From contig CBDCPP010000001.1 of the NCBI GenBank assembly GCA_965220315.1, forward strand, positions 1,364,001-1,428,000: DNA of 64,000 nucleotides, read 5' to 3'. Within the stretch, counting starts at the first letter, position 1; the number at the start of each line of letters is the position of its first letter. The position numbers and the translations under genes were made by a program. This document shows positions 44,920 through 52,767 of this stretch, in pieces. A model generated the notes under the pieces. The model was given only the letters and a program-made list of their open reading frames with translations, was not told the origin of the DNA and ran no database searches. Origin of the DNA: JAPOXK01 sp965220315. Lineage in GTDB: Bacteria > Chloroflexota > Dehalococcoidia > Bin125.

Positions 44920-46374
44920 TTGCCGGGTACGGCCGGTGGATGCACAATAACTGAGGCGGGTTCAACGAGGTGCGGCTTGTCCGCAGAGATCGCTAACGGC
45001 CAGCCCGACCTACCTCCCCTGCAGCCGCCTCGGCTACCGGGAGTCCCACCCGAGTCCCCGCACGCAAACGACCAACCCGTAGCCGTCGTGGGGACAGCCG
45101 CTGAAACCGAAACGCCGTCCGCCCGTGGGCCAGCGCTGGCCATCCCACCGCCTCCGATCGCGCCGCTCGAACATCAACCACCTGCTGCCGAACGCGCAGA
45201 AGTGGACGATGATCCCCACACGGCCTCCATCCCATCGACGATCTGCCCCTATCTCGCTCTACGCGACGACTCCGCGACCGCAGCAGCCTACGCACGCGAG
45301 GACCACGTCTGCACGCGCAGCGGCGCGGCCGCAGCCATCCACGAGCGCTACCAGACAGCGTTCTGCATCGGTGATCAATTCCAATTTCGCACCTGCCAAG
45401 TATTCGCGGGCAAGCGTGAGCGGCCACCCGGACCAGCGCGCCCCTGGACCACTATCGCCCGCCGCTTCCGGAACCGTGTGTCTTTGCCGGCGACGAGCCT
45501 TCAGTGGGCTCTTCTCGGACTGTTCGTGGTGCTCGTCCCCGCAGTGCTAGGAACCGTGGTCGCACTCATCAGCGACGACGAGGACAGCCTCAGGACCGTT
45601 GCGACGGTGGACGAAGCCAGCCCCACAGACGTTACGGACGCCCCAGACGATCCATCCCCAGCTGCCGAGAGCGCGGCAGGGGCGCAGGAGCCCGCCAGCG
45701 AAGGCACCAACACGGAGGAGACACCGACCGCTGGCACAGCGGACTTGGACGCCGCAACGCCGGTCGTCGAAATCGTCGCAGGGGAGCAGCTCACACCACG
45801 AGAGCAACTGGAGGCGTGGCCGAACATCCAAGAATGGGTCGTGCAAGGCGGCGATTCGCTGGCGGCAATCGCCCGGGAGTTCAGTACGACGATCGAGGCG
45901 ATCGCGATCTATAACCAGCTCGACGATCCCGGAACGATCTTCGAAGGGCAAGTGCTAACCATCCCCCTCGGGTTTGTTCTGGACCTGCCCGAACTCGATA
46001 CACCAGAAGAGCCTGCGGTGTCAGTGCCGCCGGTAGACCAGACACCGGCCGCGCCAATCGACGAGTTCGGCGCCGCGATCGCGGCGCTGCCACCCGCCGT
46101 GGTGGAGGCAGTATTGGCCTGGCCCAACCTAACGTCCTGGACGGTACAGGAAGGCGACTCGCTCTTGGCGCTGGCCCTGGATTTCGACACAGCGGTGGAG
46201 GCGATCGCCGTCCTCAATGGCATCACAAACACAAACCAGATCGCGGTCGGCAACATACTGCAGATCCCAGTCGGCTTTTCGGTGGACGTCGTGGTACCCC
46301 AAGCGGAAGAAGCAGCGCCGACCGAGGAGCCGTCGACCGAGGGTGACATTGGGAGCGAGGCGCCAGACGCCTAG
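44920..46374 (+). CDS. Single-pass membrane LysM protein with N-terminal four-cysteine motif
   Basis: Residues about 1-105 are low-complexity, Pro/Ala-rich. A compact motif follows at about 107-170, CPYLALRDDSATAAAYAREDH with C and two further Cys (AFCIGDQFQFRTCQVF), resembling a small cysteine domain I associate with Chloroflexota LysM proteins. One membrane helix (about residues 195-215) leads to an acidic linker and two LysM modules, WVVQGGDSLAAIAREFSTTI and WTVQEGDSLLALALDFDTAV. The LysM part is probably outside the cell, so the cysteine motif is cytoplasmic and may bind a metal. TTG at 44920 is uncertain as start. It is divergent from the LysM/M23 gene. Confidence 0.75.
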   Translation: MPGTAGGCTITEAGSTRCGLSAEIANGQPDLPPLQPPRLPGVPPESPHANDQPVAVVGTAAETETPSARGPALAIPPPPIAPLEHQPPAAERAEVDDDPHTASIPSTICPYLALRDDSATAAAYAREDHVCTRSGAAAAIHERYQTAFCIGDQFQFRTCQVFAGKRERPPGPARPWTTIARRFRNRVSLPATSLQWALLGLFVVLVPAVLGTVVALISDDEDSLRTVATVDEASPTDVTDAPDDPSPAAESAAGAQEPASEGTNTEETPTAGTADLDAATPVVEIVAGEQLTPREQLEAWPNIQEWVVQGGDSLAAIAREFSTTIEAIAIYNQLDDPGTIFEGQVLTIPLGFVLDLPELDTPEEPAVSVPPVDQTPAAPIDEFGAAIAALPPAVVEAVLAWPNLTSWTVQEGDSLLALALDFDTAVEAIAVLNGITNTNQIAVGNILQIPVGFSVDVVVPQAEEAAPTEEPSTEGDIGSEAPDA

Positions 46375-46388
46375 CGCTACCGGCTTTG

Positions 46389-46820
46389 CTAAGGCCAGTC
46401 GGGCCAGTCCCAGCACTCAACGTTGATCTTGCGGGACACGAATTTCCAAGCGCCGTCGCTCCGGCGCAACGTATCGTCGTAAATACCCGTGGCGACCAAC
46501 TTCGGTTGTGGTGTCCGCTGGCCGCCGCTATCAGGATCGTGGACCTTGATCAACATGTAGGAGCGCATCGTTGCGAGGTCTCCGTCGCCCTCAATGACCC
46601 AATTGCTGGACATGTGACGGACTCCAGGCATGGCAGCCTGGATCACTTCGACCATTTCGACCAACGCGTCGCGCCCTTCGACGCGGCCGACAGGCATCTC
46701 GAACGTCCCGTTCGGAACGTAAGTATCAGCGTAGCCAGGACCATCCCCAGCATCGACCGCCTGGCAATAGCGGCCGACTAGGTCCAGAATCGCCAGCTTA
46801 TCGGCCGCAGTGAGGGACAT
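46389..46820 (-). CDS. NTF2/SnoaL-like domain protein
   Basis: The 143-residue protein has the cone-shaped NTF2-like fold: N-terminal helix DKLAILDLVGRYCQAVDAGD, ADTYVPNGTFEMPVGRVEGRDALVEM, and beta strands ending in RSDGAWKFVSRKINVECWDW. The conserved Y..A.D.G.G pattern matches SnoaL_4-type members, a family that includes steroid isomerases, dehydratases and many unknowns. The next gene on the same strand is a paralogue. The gap between them is five bases, so the two form an operon. Confidence 0.8.
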   Translation of the reverse strand: MSLTAADKLAILDLVGRYCQAVDAGDGPGYADTYVPNGTFEMPVGRVEGRDALVEMVEVIQAAMPGVRHMSSNWVIEGDGDLATMRSYMLIKVHDPDSGGQRTPQPKLVATGIYDDTLRRSDGAWKFVSRKINVECWDWPDWP

Positions 46821-46825
46821 CGCGC

Positions 46826-47227
46826 CTAATCGTCCGGTGCCCGATCGATCATCACCTTACGCGTCGTGAACAGCCACTTGCCATCGACTTTACGCAGCGT
46901 GTCCTGGTAGGTACCGGCCGCGAGCAGCTTGGGACCGCCCTTTACCCCGAAGAAATTGAGGTAGCACGACATCGTGGCACTGCCGCCATCTCCGTCGAGC
47001 ACATGATTAGCGTTCCAATGTCGTGTATTCGGGAATTGGGCGATGTGCCCCTCAGCGAATTCCCGGAGACCATCAGGGCCGTCGAATATGGCTCTGCCCG
47101 GCGGGTCGAAGTGAGCGTCCGGGGTCCAGCAAGCGATCCAGCCATCAATGTCGGCGCTATCGATGGCGTGGTTATAGCGGGCGGCGAGGTCGAGTATGGC
47201 TTGGCGGTCTTCGGTACTGAGAGACAT
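46826..47227 (-). CDS. NTF2/SnoaL-like domain protein
   Basis: The 133-residue paralogue of the preceding gene is aligned throughout: LSTEDRQAILDLAARYNHAI, IACWTPDAHFDPPGRAIFDG, MSCYLNFFGVKGGPKLLAAG, TYQDTLRKVDGKWLFTTRKV. The start at 47227 is supported by GGAGGAAAG nine bases upstream. A longer frame to 47503 has no such site and runs through the MaoC-like gene. The substrate is unknown. Proximity to two MaoC-like hydratases suggests a small acyl-CoA or ketone degradation set, but this is only context. Confidence 0.8.
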   Translation of the reverse strand: MSLSTEDRQAILDLAARYNHAIDSADIDGWIACWTPDAHFDPPGRAIFDGPDGLREFAEGHIAQFPNTRHWNANHVLDGDGGSATMSCYLNFFGVKGGPKLLAAGTYQDTLRKVDGKWLFTTRKVMIDRAPDD

Positions 47228-47309
47228 TTCGTGTGCTTTCCTCCAAGTGCCCAGGGGGCTCGATGCGGGGGAGCAAACTGGATGATAGCCGCTGGAAAGA
47301 CCGTCGTGG

Positions 47310-47732
47310 CTAGTCGAAGGCGACGGTAGCGTTGCCGCGGACTGAGGGCATGCCCGCATGGTTCGCGATCCAAAGCTCGAAATCGACGAGCTTGCAGCCA
47401 TCCTCCTCGTATTTCCGAGTGACCGTACCGCCGATCGTAATCGCTCGGTCATGGTAATCAGGCTGACGGTGGGAGACGTGGATGCGCTTGAAGGTACCAG
47501 CACCGCCGAGCCAGCGCCGGAGAAACTGTTCCAGGAAAGCCATGCGCACGGGACCGGGTACGATCGGGCCCTCTAATCCCATCCGTTCCGCGGTAGCCTG
47601 CTCGTAGAATTGCGGGGCCCACTGCCAAGAGGCGCCGATGAACATCAGAACCTTGCGATGCGTAGGGAGGCGCTCTTGCGGCGGAAGCTCCTCCCCCTCT
47701 CGGATCGCGTCGTACGTGCGTGGGACGTTCAT
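47310..47732 (-). CDS. MaoC-like hotdog-fold acyl dehydratase
   Basis: The 140-residue hotdog protein has ERLPTHRKVLMFIGASWQWA, GLEGPIVPGPVRMAFLEQFL (the hydratase-2 region with a GPxVxGxL-like motif) and IHVSHRQPDYHDRAITIGGTV. It is paired with another hotdog gene that overlaps its start by four bases. The pair resembles the two halves of actinobacterial-type R-hydratases acting as heterodimers in acyl-CoA or sterol side-chain breakdown. The catalytic Asp/His pair is not certain from sequence. Confidence 0.75.
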   Translation of the reverse strand: MNVPRTYDAIREGEELPPQERLPTHRKVLMFIGASWQWAPQFYEQATAERMGLEGPIVPGPVRMAFLEQFLRRWLGGAGTFKRIHVSHRQPDYHDRAITIGGTVTRKYEEDGCKLVDFELWIANHAGMPSVRGNATVAFD

Positions 47733-48235
47733 TGACTCTCTGCGGGGTCGCGCTCCGGATAGTGCGCGATCGTCCGTCGCACTCGAGCGATCTCGACCCC
47801 GTCCTGGTTTTCACAGATCCACTCATGGCGCACGAACAACGAATGCCCCACGCGCCCACCGATACGCTCCTGGATATCGGCGATGCGCGGGCGGACCGTG
47901 ATGCGATCACCCACCCGAACCGGGTTCGTGTAAGTCCAGTCGTCGGCGGCCATGAGACCGTAGCCGGGGACATCCGGAACGTGCATCTCACTCATGTGAG
48001 AGATGATGCAGATCAACGCATATGACGGAACGACCGGATGCGGATCGTCGCCGGCAATGGTAGCGAGAATATCGGGATCGTCTTCGTCGAGAGCCTCCGC
48101 CATGCGACGCACAACTTCGCGGCTAATCTCGACTCGCACGGGCTCGCCCTCGCTGCCGATAGCGGCTTGCATAGCGGGCGTGATCAGACTCTCGTCGGCG
48201 GCCTGCCCATCGCGGGCACCTGTTCGCTCAGACAT
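47729..48235 (-). CDS. FAS1-like/MaoC N-terminal dehydratase domain protein
   Basis: The 168-residue protein opens with IGSEGEPVRVEISREVVRRM, as in the MaoC_dehydrat_N family. After a helix come VPSYALICIISHMSEMHVP and VRVGDRITVRPRIADIQERIGGRVGHSLFVRHEWICENQDG split across the hotdog sheet. These proteins usually pair with a MaoC partner, here the gene at 47310, which overlaps it by four bases. Together they would form an enoyl-CoA hydratase. The actual substrate is unknown. Confidence 0.8.
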   Translation of the reverse strand: MSERTGARDGQAADESLITPAMQAAIGSEGEPVRVEISREVVRRMAEALDEDDPDILATIAGDDPHPVVPSYALICIISHMSEMHVPDVPGYGLMAADDWTYTNPVRVGDRITVRPRIADIQERIGGRVGHSLFVRHEWICENQDGVEIARVRRTIAHYPERDPAESQ

Positions 48236-48245
48236 GCGCGCCAGT

Positions 48246-48707
48246 CTAGTGGGTGCCGGTTAGGTACTTCTTGATGTCATCGGCATGCTCATCAAAGTGG
48301 TGCGCGCCACTTGCGTTGACAAGCCGATTCGCGGTTTTGTTGTCGCCGAAACGGTCAGCATCAACGCTCTCCGCGCTGGCGCGAAAAGCAGTGTAGCCCT
48401 CTTCGATCGCCGTGATCGCCGCGGCCACGGTTTGCTCACCGCGCACTTCAACGAACTCCGCGTTCCAGGCGTCGATGTCACTGTAGTCGACGCCCTCGGG
48501 TGTCGGACGCTCGCCCCGGGCGAGCCGTTGGAGCGCAGGAGTCATCTCACGCAACCAGCCGTCCATATGCTGGAGCAGGTTCACGACGGACCAAGTGCCA
48601 TGCGCCTCTTTCCAAGTGCCGTGGGCATCATCAAGGGGACGAACGATATCGATGAGCCGCTTGAAAGCGGCCTCCGTCGCGGTAAGCTCTTCAGTCTTGG
48701 TGGGCAT
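48246..48707 (-). CDS. DinB-like / ClbS family four-helix protein
   Basis: The start at 48707 is fixed by AAGGAGG five bases upstream. The 153-residue product has the DinB-like bundle pattern: AAFKRLIDIVRPLDD, WSVVNLLQHMDGWLREMTPA, and HHFDEHADDIKKYL at the C-terminus. The histidines in LQHMD and HHFDEH lie where DinB-type proteins bind metal. Families in this fold include mycothiol- or bacillithiol-dependent enzymes and the ClbS hydrolase. Specific function is unknown. Confidence 0.75.
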   Translation of the reverse strand: MPTKTEELTATEAAFKRLIDIVRPLDDAHGTWKEAHGTWSVVNLLQHMDGWLREMTPALQRLARGERPTPEGVDYSDIDAWNAEFVEVRGEQTVAAAITAIEEGYTAFRASAESVDADRFGDNKTANRLVNASGAHHFDEHADDIKKYLTGTH

Positions 48708-48720
48708 CGTGACCTCCTTG

Positions 48721-49404
48721 TTAGGCGCGGCCGCGCGCCTGTAGCTCCATGCGCACGAAGGGATTCTTCTCACGCTCGTGACCGATGGTCGTCTGGTCCA
48801 TGTGTCCGGGCAAGACGATCGTCTCGTCCGAAAAGAGCAACAGCTTATCGACGATGCTCGCCATTTCCTGAACATGGTCGCCGCCGGGCAGATCGGTCCG
48901 GCCAATACTAGCCCGGAAGAGCGTATCGCCACTGAAGAGGAGCTCGTTCGTGTAGAAGCATGTGCTTCCCGGCGTATGGCCGGGCGTGTGGATTACATCC
49001 AGCGACAGACCCTCGATTTCGAGTTTGGTAACGGTGTCGAGAGTGGCATCGGGCGCGGGCGGAGCCTCCGCGTTCAGACCGAACCGCTGGGCGCTGGCAG
49101 GGACCGTACGTAGAATCTCCAGGTCCGCAGCGTGCAGTAAGAAAGACGCTCCAGTCTGGGCCTGGATCGCCCGCACGCCGAGCACGTGGTCGAGGTGTGC
49201 GTGTGAACACGCAATCAGTTTGATCGTCATCCCCATCTCGTTGGCGAGATGCAGGATATCTTCGGGCTGCCCTCCAGGATCGACGCAGATCGCCTCGCGA
49301 GTGCGCCGGTTTCCAATGATCCAGCAGTTCTCCTGGAACACACCAACGACCACGCCGCGCACTTCGAGTTCGTTGACGAGCGGAGCTTCGCGAGCGTCAG
49401 GCAT
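48721..49404 (-). CDS. MBL-fold metallo-hydrolase (glyoxalase II-like)
   Basis: The 227-residue metallo-beta-lactamase fold protein has the HxHxDH motif as SHAHLDHV (about residues 67-74), a third histidine in HTPGHTPGSTCF (about 139-150) and the bridging aspartate in LFSGDTLFRASIGRTDL, a set of ligands for two metals. GVFQENCWIIGNRRTREAICVDPGG at the start is typical of YcbL/glyoxalase II-like members. It probably hydrolyses a thioester or similar small substrate. It precedes the DinB-like gene by 13 bases and follows the PAC2 gene by 11 on the same strand. Confidence 0.88.
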   Translation of the reverse strand: MPDAREAPLVNELEVRGVVVGVFQENCWIIGNRRTREAICVDPGGQPEDILHLANEMGMTIKLIACSHAHLDHVLGVRAIQAQTGASFLLHAADLEILRTVPASAQRFGLNAEAPPAPDATLDTVTKLEIEGLSLDVIHTPGHTPGSTCFYTNELLFSGDTLFRASIGRTDLPGGDHVQEMASIVDKLLLFSDETIVLPGHMDQTTIGHEREKNPFVRMELQARGRA

Positions 49405-49415
49405 GGTCGGAACGG

Positions 49416-50327
49416 CTAGCGGTCTGCGAGCGGATCTGGATCCTGCTCGGGAGAGTCATCCCGCCGGAGCAGCCGGTCCACTTCCGCAAGAACATCGGAG
49501 CTGTGGAGTTCCGGACGAGGGGGAGGCGCCGCGGCGTCATCTTCGCCTTCCCGCTCATCGACCGCTGCCTCAAGGCGTTGGACATACTCCTGGATCTCCG
49601 GATTGTCTTTGATGGCCTTCTCGATCTCAGACTCGTAGCGCGCCGCGCGCCGGTCGAGGTCGTCCAGGTTGAGGTCCAACCCATAGATCGCGCTGAACTG
49701 ACGCAAGAGGGTCTGTGTCGCTCGAGGGTTATGGATACCAGAAACGTAGTGGGGAACATTGGCCCAGAGACTGACGTAAGGGAGACCTTCACGACGGCAG
49801 GCGTCGTTGAGCACCCCGACGATCCCCGTCGGCCCCTGGTAGTGCGACGGCTTGAACCCGAGCGCTTCGGCGCGCTCCGGATCACTCGCGATGCCCGTGA
49901 GTGGCACGGGCCTTGTATGAGGCGTGTCGGCCAGCAAGCCACCCAACGTCACGACTTCCCGCACGTCCAACTCTTTCGCGAGCTGCATGATCAGGCGGGT
50001 AAATTGCTTCCATTTGAGGTGCGGCTCCGTCGCGAGGCCAAGGACGAGATCGACCTTTGGCTGATCAAGCTGGAGATAAGAAAATTTCATACTCGGCCAG
50101 CTAACCTCCCGCTGGCGCCCGAGCGTCAAGCGAACTTGGGGCCGCCGCTCCGTAAAGACAAAGAACTCCTCGGGATCGATCTCGGCAAAATGCTTGGTGG
50201 CCTTCAGCCGGCGGAGATGGCGCACTGCGTTGGTCGCCGACTCGGCTGCATCGTTCCAGCCGAGAAAGGCGGTGACGAGGATCGGCCGCTCCAAGGGCGG
50301 GTGGTCGCGAACGGTCAAAGCATCCAT
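49416..50327 (-). CDS. PAC2 family protein (proteasome assembly chaperone-like)
   Basis: The 303-residue PAC2-fold protein has ILVTAFLGWNDAAESATNAV at the start, VTLGGLLADTPHTRPVPLTG, YQGPTGIVGVLNDACRREGLPYVSLWANVPHYV in the core and an acidic coiled-coil tail (DLDRRAARYESEIEKAI, about residues 215-275). Actinobacterial homologues are associated with the proteasome system, but the bacterial function is not settled. A second, diverged copy is encoded at 62696. The 11-base gap to the MBL gene suggests one transcript. Confidence 0.87.
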   Translation of the reverse strand: MDALTVRDHPPLERPILVTAFLGWNDAAESATNAVRHLRRLKATKHFAEIDPEEFFVFTERRPQVRLTLGRQREVSWPSMKFSYLQLDQPKVDLVLGLATEPHLKWKQFTRLIMQLAKELDVREVVTLGGLLADTPHTRPVPLTGIASDPERAEALGFKPSHYQGPTGIVGVLNDACRREGLPYVSLWANVPHYVSGIHNPRATQTLLRQFSAIYGLDLNLDDLDRRAARYESEIEKAIKDNPEIQEYVQRLEAAVDEREGEDDAAAPPPRPELHSSDVLAEVDRLLRRDDSPEQDPDPLADR

Positions 50328-50365
50328 GCAGTCCAGGATACCGCCCGCGCCGAGAGCGGGAATAC

Positions 50366-50393
50366 CTAGTACGCCGTGACTAGTACGCCGTAA
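50366..50393. repeat. 14-bp tandem duplication of the 3' end of the phosphatase gene
   Basis: ctagtacgccgtga at 50366-50379 is followed directly by ctagtacgccgtaa at 50380-50393, differing at one base. The second copy contains the stop of the minus-strand gene at 50380, so the last codons plus stop have been duplicated beyond the gene end. Confidence 0.85.
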
Positions 50394-51096
50394 CTAAATC
50401 AGAGGGCAGATGACGCACGTCATTGAGACGATGGACCACGGACGCGTAGGGCGCACTCAAGGAATGCCGACCATTGGGCCAAAACTCCACCTCGGTGATG
50501 GAAGCGTTGAACAGCTCAACATCGGAGTGCCAATCGTGATCGGGCGTGAGGCCGTAGGCCCAGCGCATCGCCGCCGCGATCGTGCCCCCATGCGTGAAGA
50601 TGACCGCGGTCCGGCCCAAACAAACACCACTCACTTCGTCCAGAAAAGAGGAGACCCGGGACTGGAACTGCCACAAGCTCTCTCCTCGATCGTTCTCTTT
50701 ATCGTGGGGACGCCAGAGCATCAGGTGGCGTAGCTCCTCCACGATCTCGTCGATCGACTGCGTGTCTTCGTAGCCCAACCGGAACTCCATGAGGCGATCA
50801 TCGACCTGAGGCTCACGTTGCATGCGCGCCGCCAGTGCACGAGCCGAGTCGAGCGCGCGCCGGTGAGGGCTGCTATAAATCGCGACGCCAGCAGCACCTG
50901 ATCCATCCAGCGCAAGCGTCTCCGCAGTACGCGCAGCCTGCCGCCGGCCGGTCGCCGTCAGCGGTACGTCATCAGCGTACGGAACCCCGGCTCCTCCCGC
51001 CTGTCCATGGCGCACCAGCACGAGGCGCGTGGAGGGATGCAGCGGCGGTCGCTCTTGCACCGGTTTCCGAAGCTCAGCCGTCGACATCACGCTCAT
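50380..51096 (-). CDS. Histidine phosphatase family protein (phosphoglycerate mutase-like)
   Basis: The 238-residue protein has the RHG catalytic signature as LVLVRHGQAGGAGVP (about residues 25-39), LTATGRRQAARTAETLAL, IYSSPHRRALDSARALA with the second-arginine region, EFRLGYEDTQSIDEIVEEL and the second catalytic histidine in AVIFTHGGTIAAAMR. It acts as a phosphatase or mutase on a small phosphorylated metabolite of unknown identity. It is divergent from the pseudogene that begins near 51.1 kb. Confidence 0.88.
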   Translation of the reverse strand: MSVMSTAELRKPVQERPPLHPSTRLVLVRHGQAGGAGVPYADDVPLTATGRRQAARTAETLALDGSGAAGVAIYSSPHRRALDSARALAARMQREPQVDDRLMEFRLGYEDTQSIDEIVEELRHLMLWRPHDKENDRGESLWQFQSRVSSFLDEVSGVCLGRTAVIFTHGGTIAAAMRWAYGLTPDHDWHSDVELFNASITEVEFWPNGRHSLSAPYASVVHRLNDVRHLPSDLVTAY

Positions 51097-51159
51097 GCTA
51101 CGAGGAGCGGCGCGCTCGCGTCAGTCACATCCGCGATCGCTCGACGAACAAGGCGCGGC

Positions 51160-51924
51160 CCGCATCTGCCCGGGCGCTGGCAGCAGCGGCCTGCGGAACC
51201 GCCCGCCGCGCCGGTCGAGCCGCCCCCGCCGGACCTACCCACACCGCAGGCCGCACCCACGGCCCCGCCGCCCGCCGCCACCCTAGACTGGGACGATCTG
51301 CCCGATCTGGGTGGGACTTCCCTGAGCACTCCCATCATCAACGGACCGTTCCAGTTAGTGCCCGAAGAATGGACGGGGGCGGTCGAGCTGGGGGAGGTGC
51401 ACGTGCCGCCGGGACTCACCAGCCCTCTCTACCCCAACGCTGGCATTGAGACGATAGACTTGGCCGCAGTGCGCGGGTTCCGCTACTGGCGCGACCCGGC
51501 CTGCTCCCCGGTGGGAGGTTCAAAAGCGCCCACCGCGGGGGCTACGATGTCACGTCCCACGAGTACTGTGCGAACTACGAGGGTGCCGATGGGTACCTTG
51601 ACTTCAGGGGCTGCGAGGATTACACGGTCAGTCAGCGCTGGGCCGAGGAGGCGAGCTGACGCGCGCGCTGGGTCCCGATGATCTGCGCCAGGGCGTCCGC
51701 GAGACGCGCGTGATCGCTGGGCAGCCGGCGCGCGTCCGGTACAGCCCACCAGACCCCACTACGACCCCGGCTTCCCTACCGCGGGTGGATCTTTACGACC
51801 CGGCGGCGACGGAGAGGCTGTACAACATCCGTGCACTAGAGCCATCCTTGAGGGCACCAACGTCGAGCCCGTCATCGCCATCGCCATCGCCCGCAGCCTC
51901 TTCGAGCACCCCAACCCGCCGTAA
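51160..51924 (+). pseudogene. Frameshifted secreted-protein gene of unknown family
   Basis: No single frame is open, but three successive frames read like one protein. Frame 1 (about 51200-51515) gives a Pro-rich start, then LDWDDLPDLGGTSLSTPI and VRGFRYWRDPACSPVGG. After a shift near 51510-51516, frame 3 gives RFKSAHRGGYDVTSHEYCAN and ends WAEEAS with TGA at 51657-51659. Further on, frame 1 again gives YDPGFPTAGGSLRPGGDGEA and EPVIAIAIARSLFEHPNPP, ending with TAA at 51922. The short frame 2 segment RALGPDDLRQGVRETRVIAG may bridge the last two. At least two or three indels are needed. It could be true decay or assembly error. I do not recognise the family. Boundaries are approximate. Confidence 0.5.
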
Positions 51925-52068
51925 ACGCCCGGATCGCCGCAGCTGTTCACGATTCCTGTTGACGCTTGCGCTCGGGCCAGGCCTCTTGCCACTTCGGCTC
52001 CGGCGGCAGGCTCGACTCGGCCCCCGGCCCGCGGTTTCGCAGCCAGTCCGGCCCCGTCCGTCGCGACG

Positions 52069-52767
52069 CTAACGGGCAGGGAAGGTGATCGGCGGGAATT
52101 CGGTGGAAGGGTCTGGAGCGTCTCCTTCGATCGGCTCGATCGTGATCCCAAACCCAGCGAGCATCTCGCCCTCGGGCAGGACCAGGGCCACGGCCGCCCA
52201 GCCATCGTCCCGAGGGAGAAAGCGCACGTCGGAAACGCGCACCCCATCCGATCGGAGACGGTGTAGCTGATAGATCCGATCCTCCGGCGGCGGATCCAGG
52301 CCGCGGAACACGATACCGATCGGCCGTCCGGCCGCGTAGGTTACGTAAGCGCCGGCGTCATCCGTGCCGGCGAGGTCGATCCAGCGACCCTCGGCGGGCA
52401 CGCCGTCGCTACCAATCTCCACGAAGTGCGTCACAGCCAGCACCGCCGTGGCCGCCGCGAAGCCCACTGCCAGCATATGCGGGAGAAAGCGCAAAACAGC
52501 CCGCCGCGGCCGCCGAGCGATCTTGAGAGAGCGGAGCGGCCGCCGGCGTCGGCGCGCTTTGGCGATGATGCGGCCCTCCAAACCCAAGGACGACCGTTCC
52601 TCTGTGAGCGCGACGGGCAGCGTGTCGGCGACGGCGATCAACTGCGCGAGCTCAGCGCGTCCCTCGGGCCACTCCAGGAGCGTCTGCTGCAGCGCACGCG
52701 CTTCCTCCTCCGGCAACGCGCCCAGCGCATAGGGAGTAAGCAGTTCGCGGGCAGACTCGCGATCCAT
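52069..52767 (-). CDS. Anti-sigma-K factor RskA-like membrane protein
   Basis: The 232-residue protein has an N-terminal anti-sigma helical region (LLTPYALGALPEEEARALQQ, PEGRAELAQLIAVADTLPVA), a basic stretch and one membrane helix (about residues 92-112). The extracellular RskA-type beta domain (GIVFRGLDPPPEDRIYQLHR, WAAVALVLPEGEMLAGFGIT) closes it. Such proteins hold a cognate ECF sigma factor at the membrane until a signal triggers proteolysis. Its ATG shares one base with the stop of the sigma gene (TGATG), a standard coupling for such pairs. Confidence 0.88.
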   Translation of the reverse strand: MDRESARELLTPYALGALPEEEARALQQTLLEWPEGRAELAQLIAVADTLPVALTEERSSLGLEGRIIAKARRRRRPLRSLKIARRPRRAVLRFLPHMLAVGFAAATAVLAVTHFVEIGSDGVPAEGRWIDLAGTDDAGAYVTYAAGRPIGIVFRGLDPPPEDRIYQLHRLRSDGVRVSDVRFLPRDDGWAAVALVLPEGEMLAGFGITIEPIEGDAPDPSTEFPPITFPAR

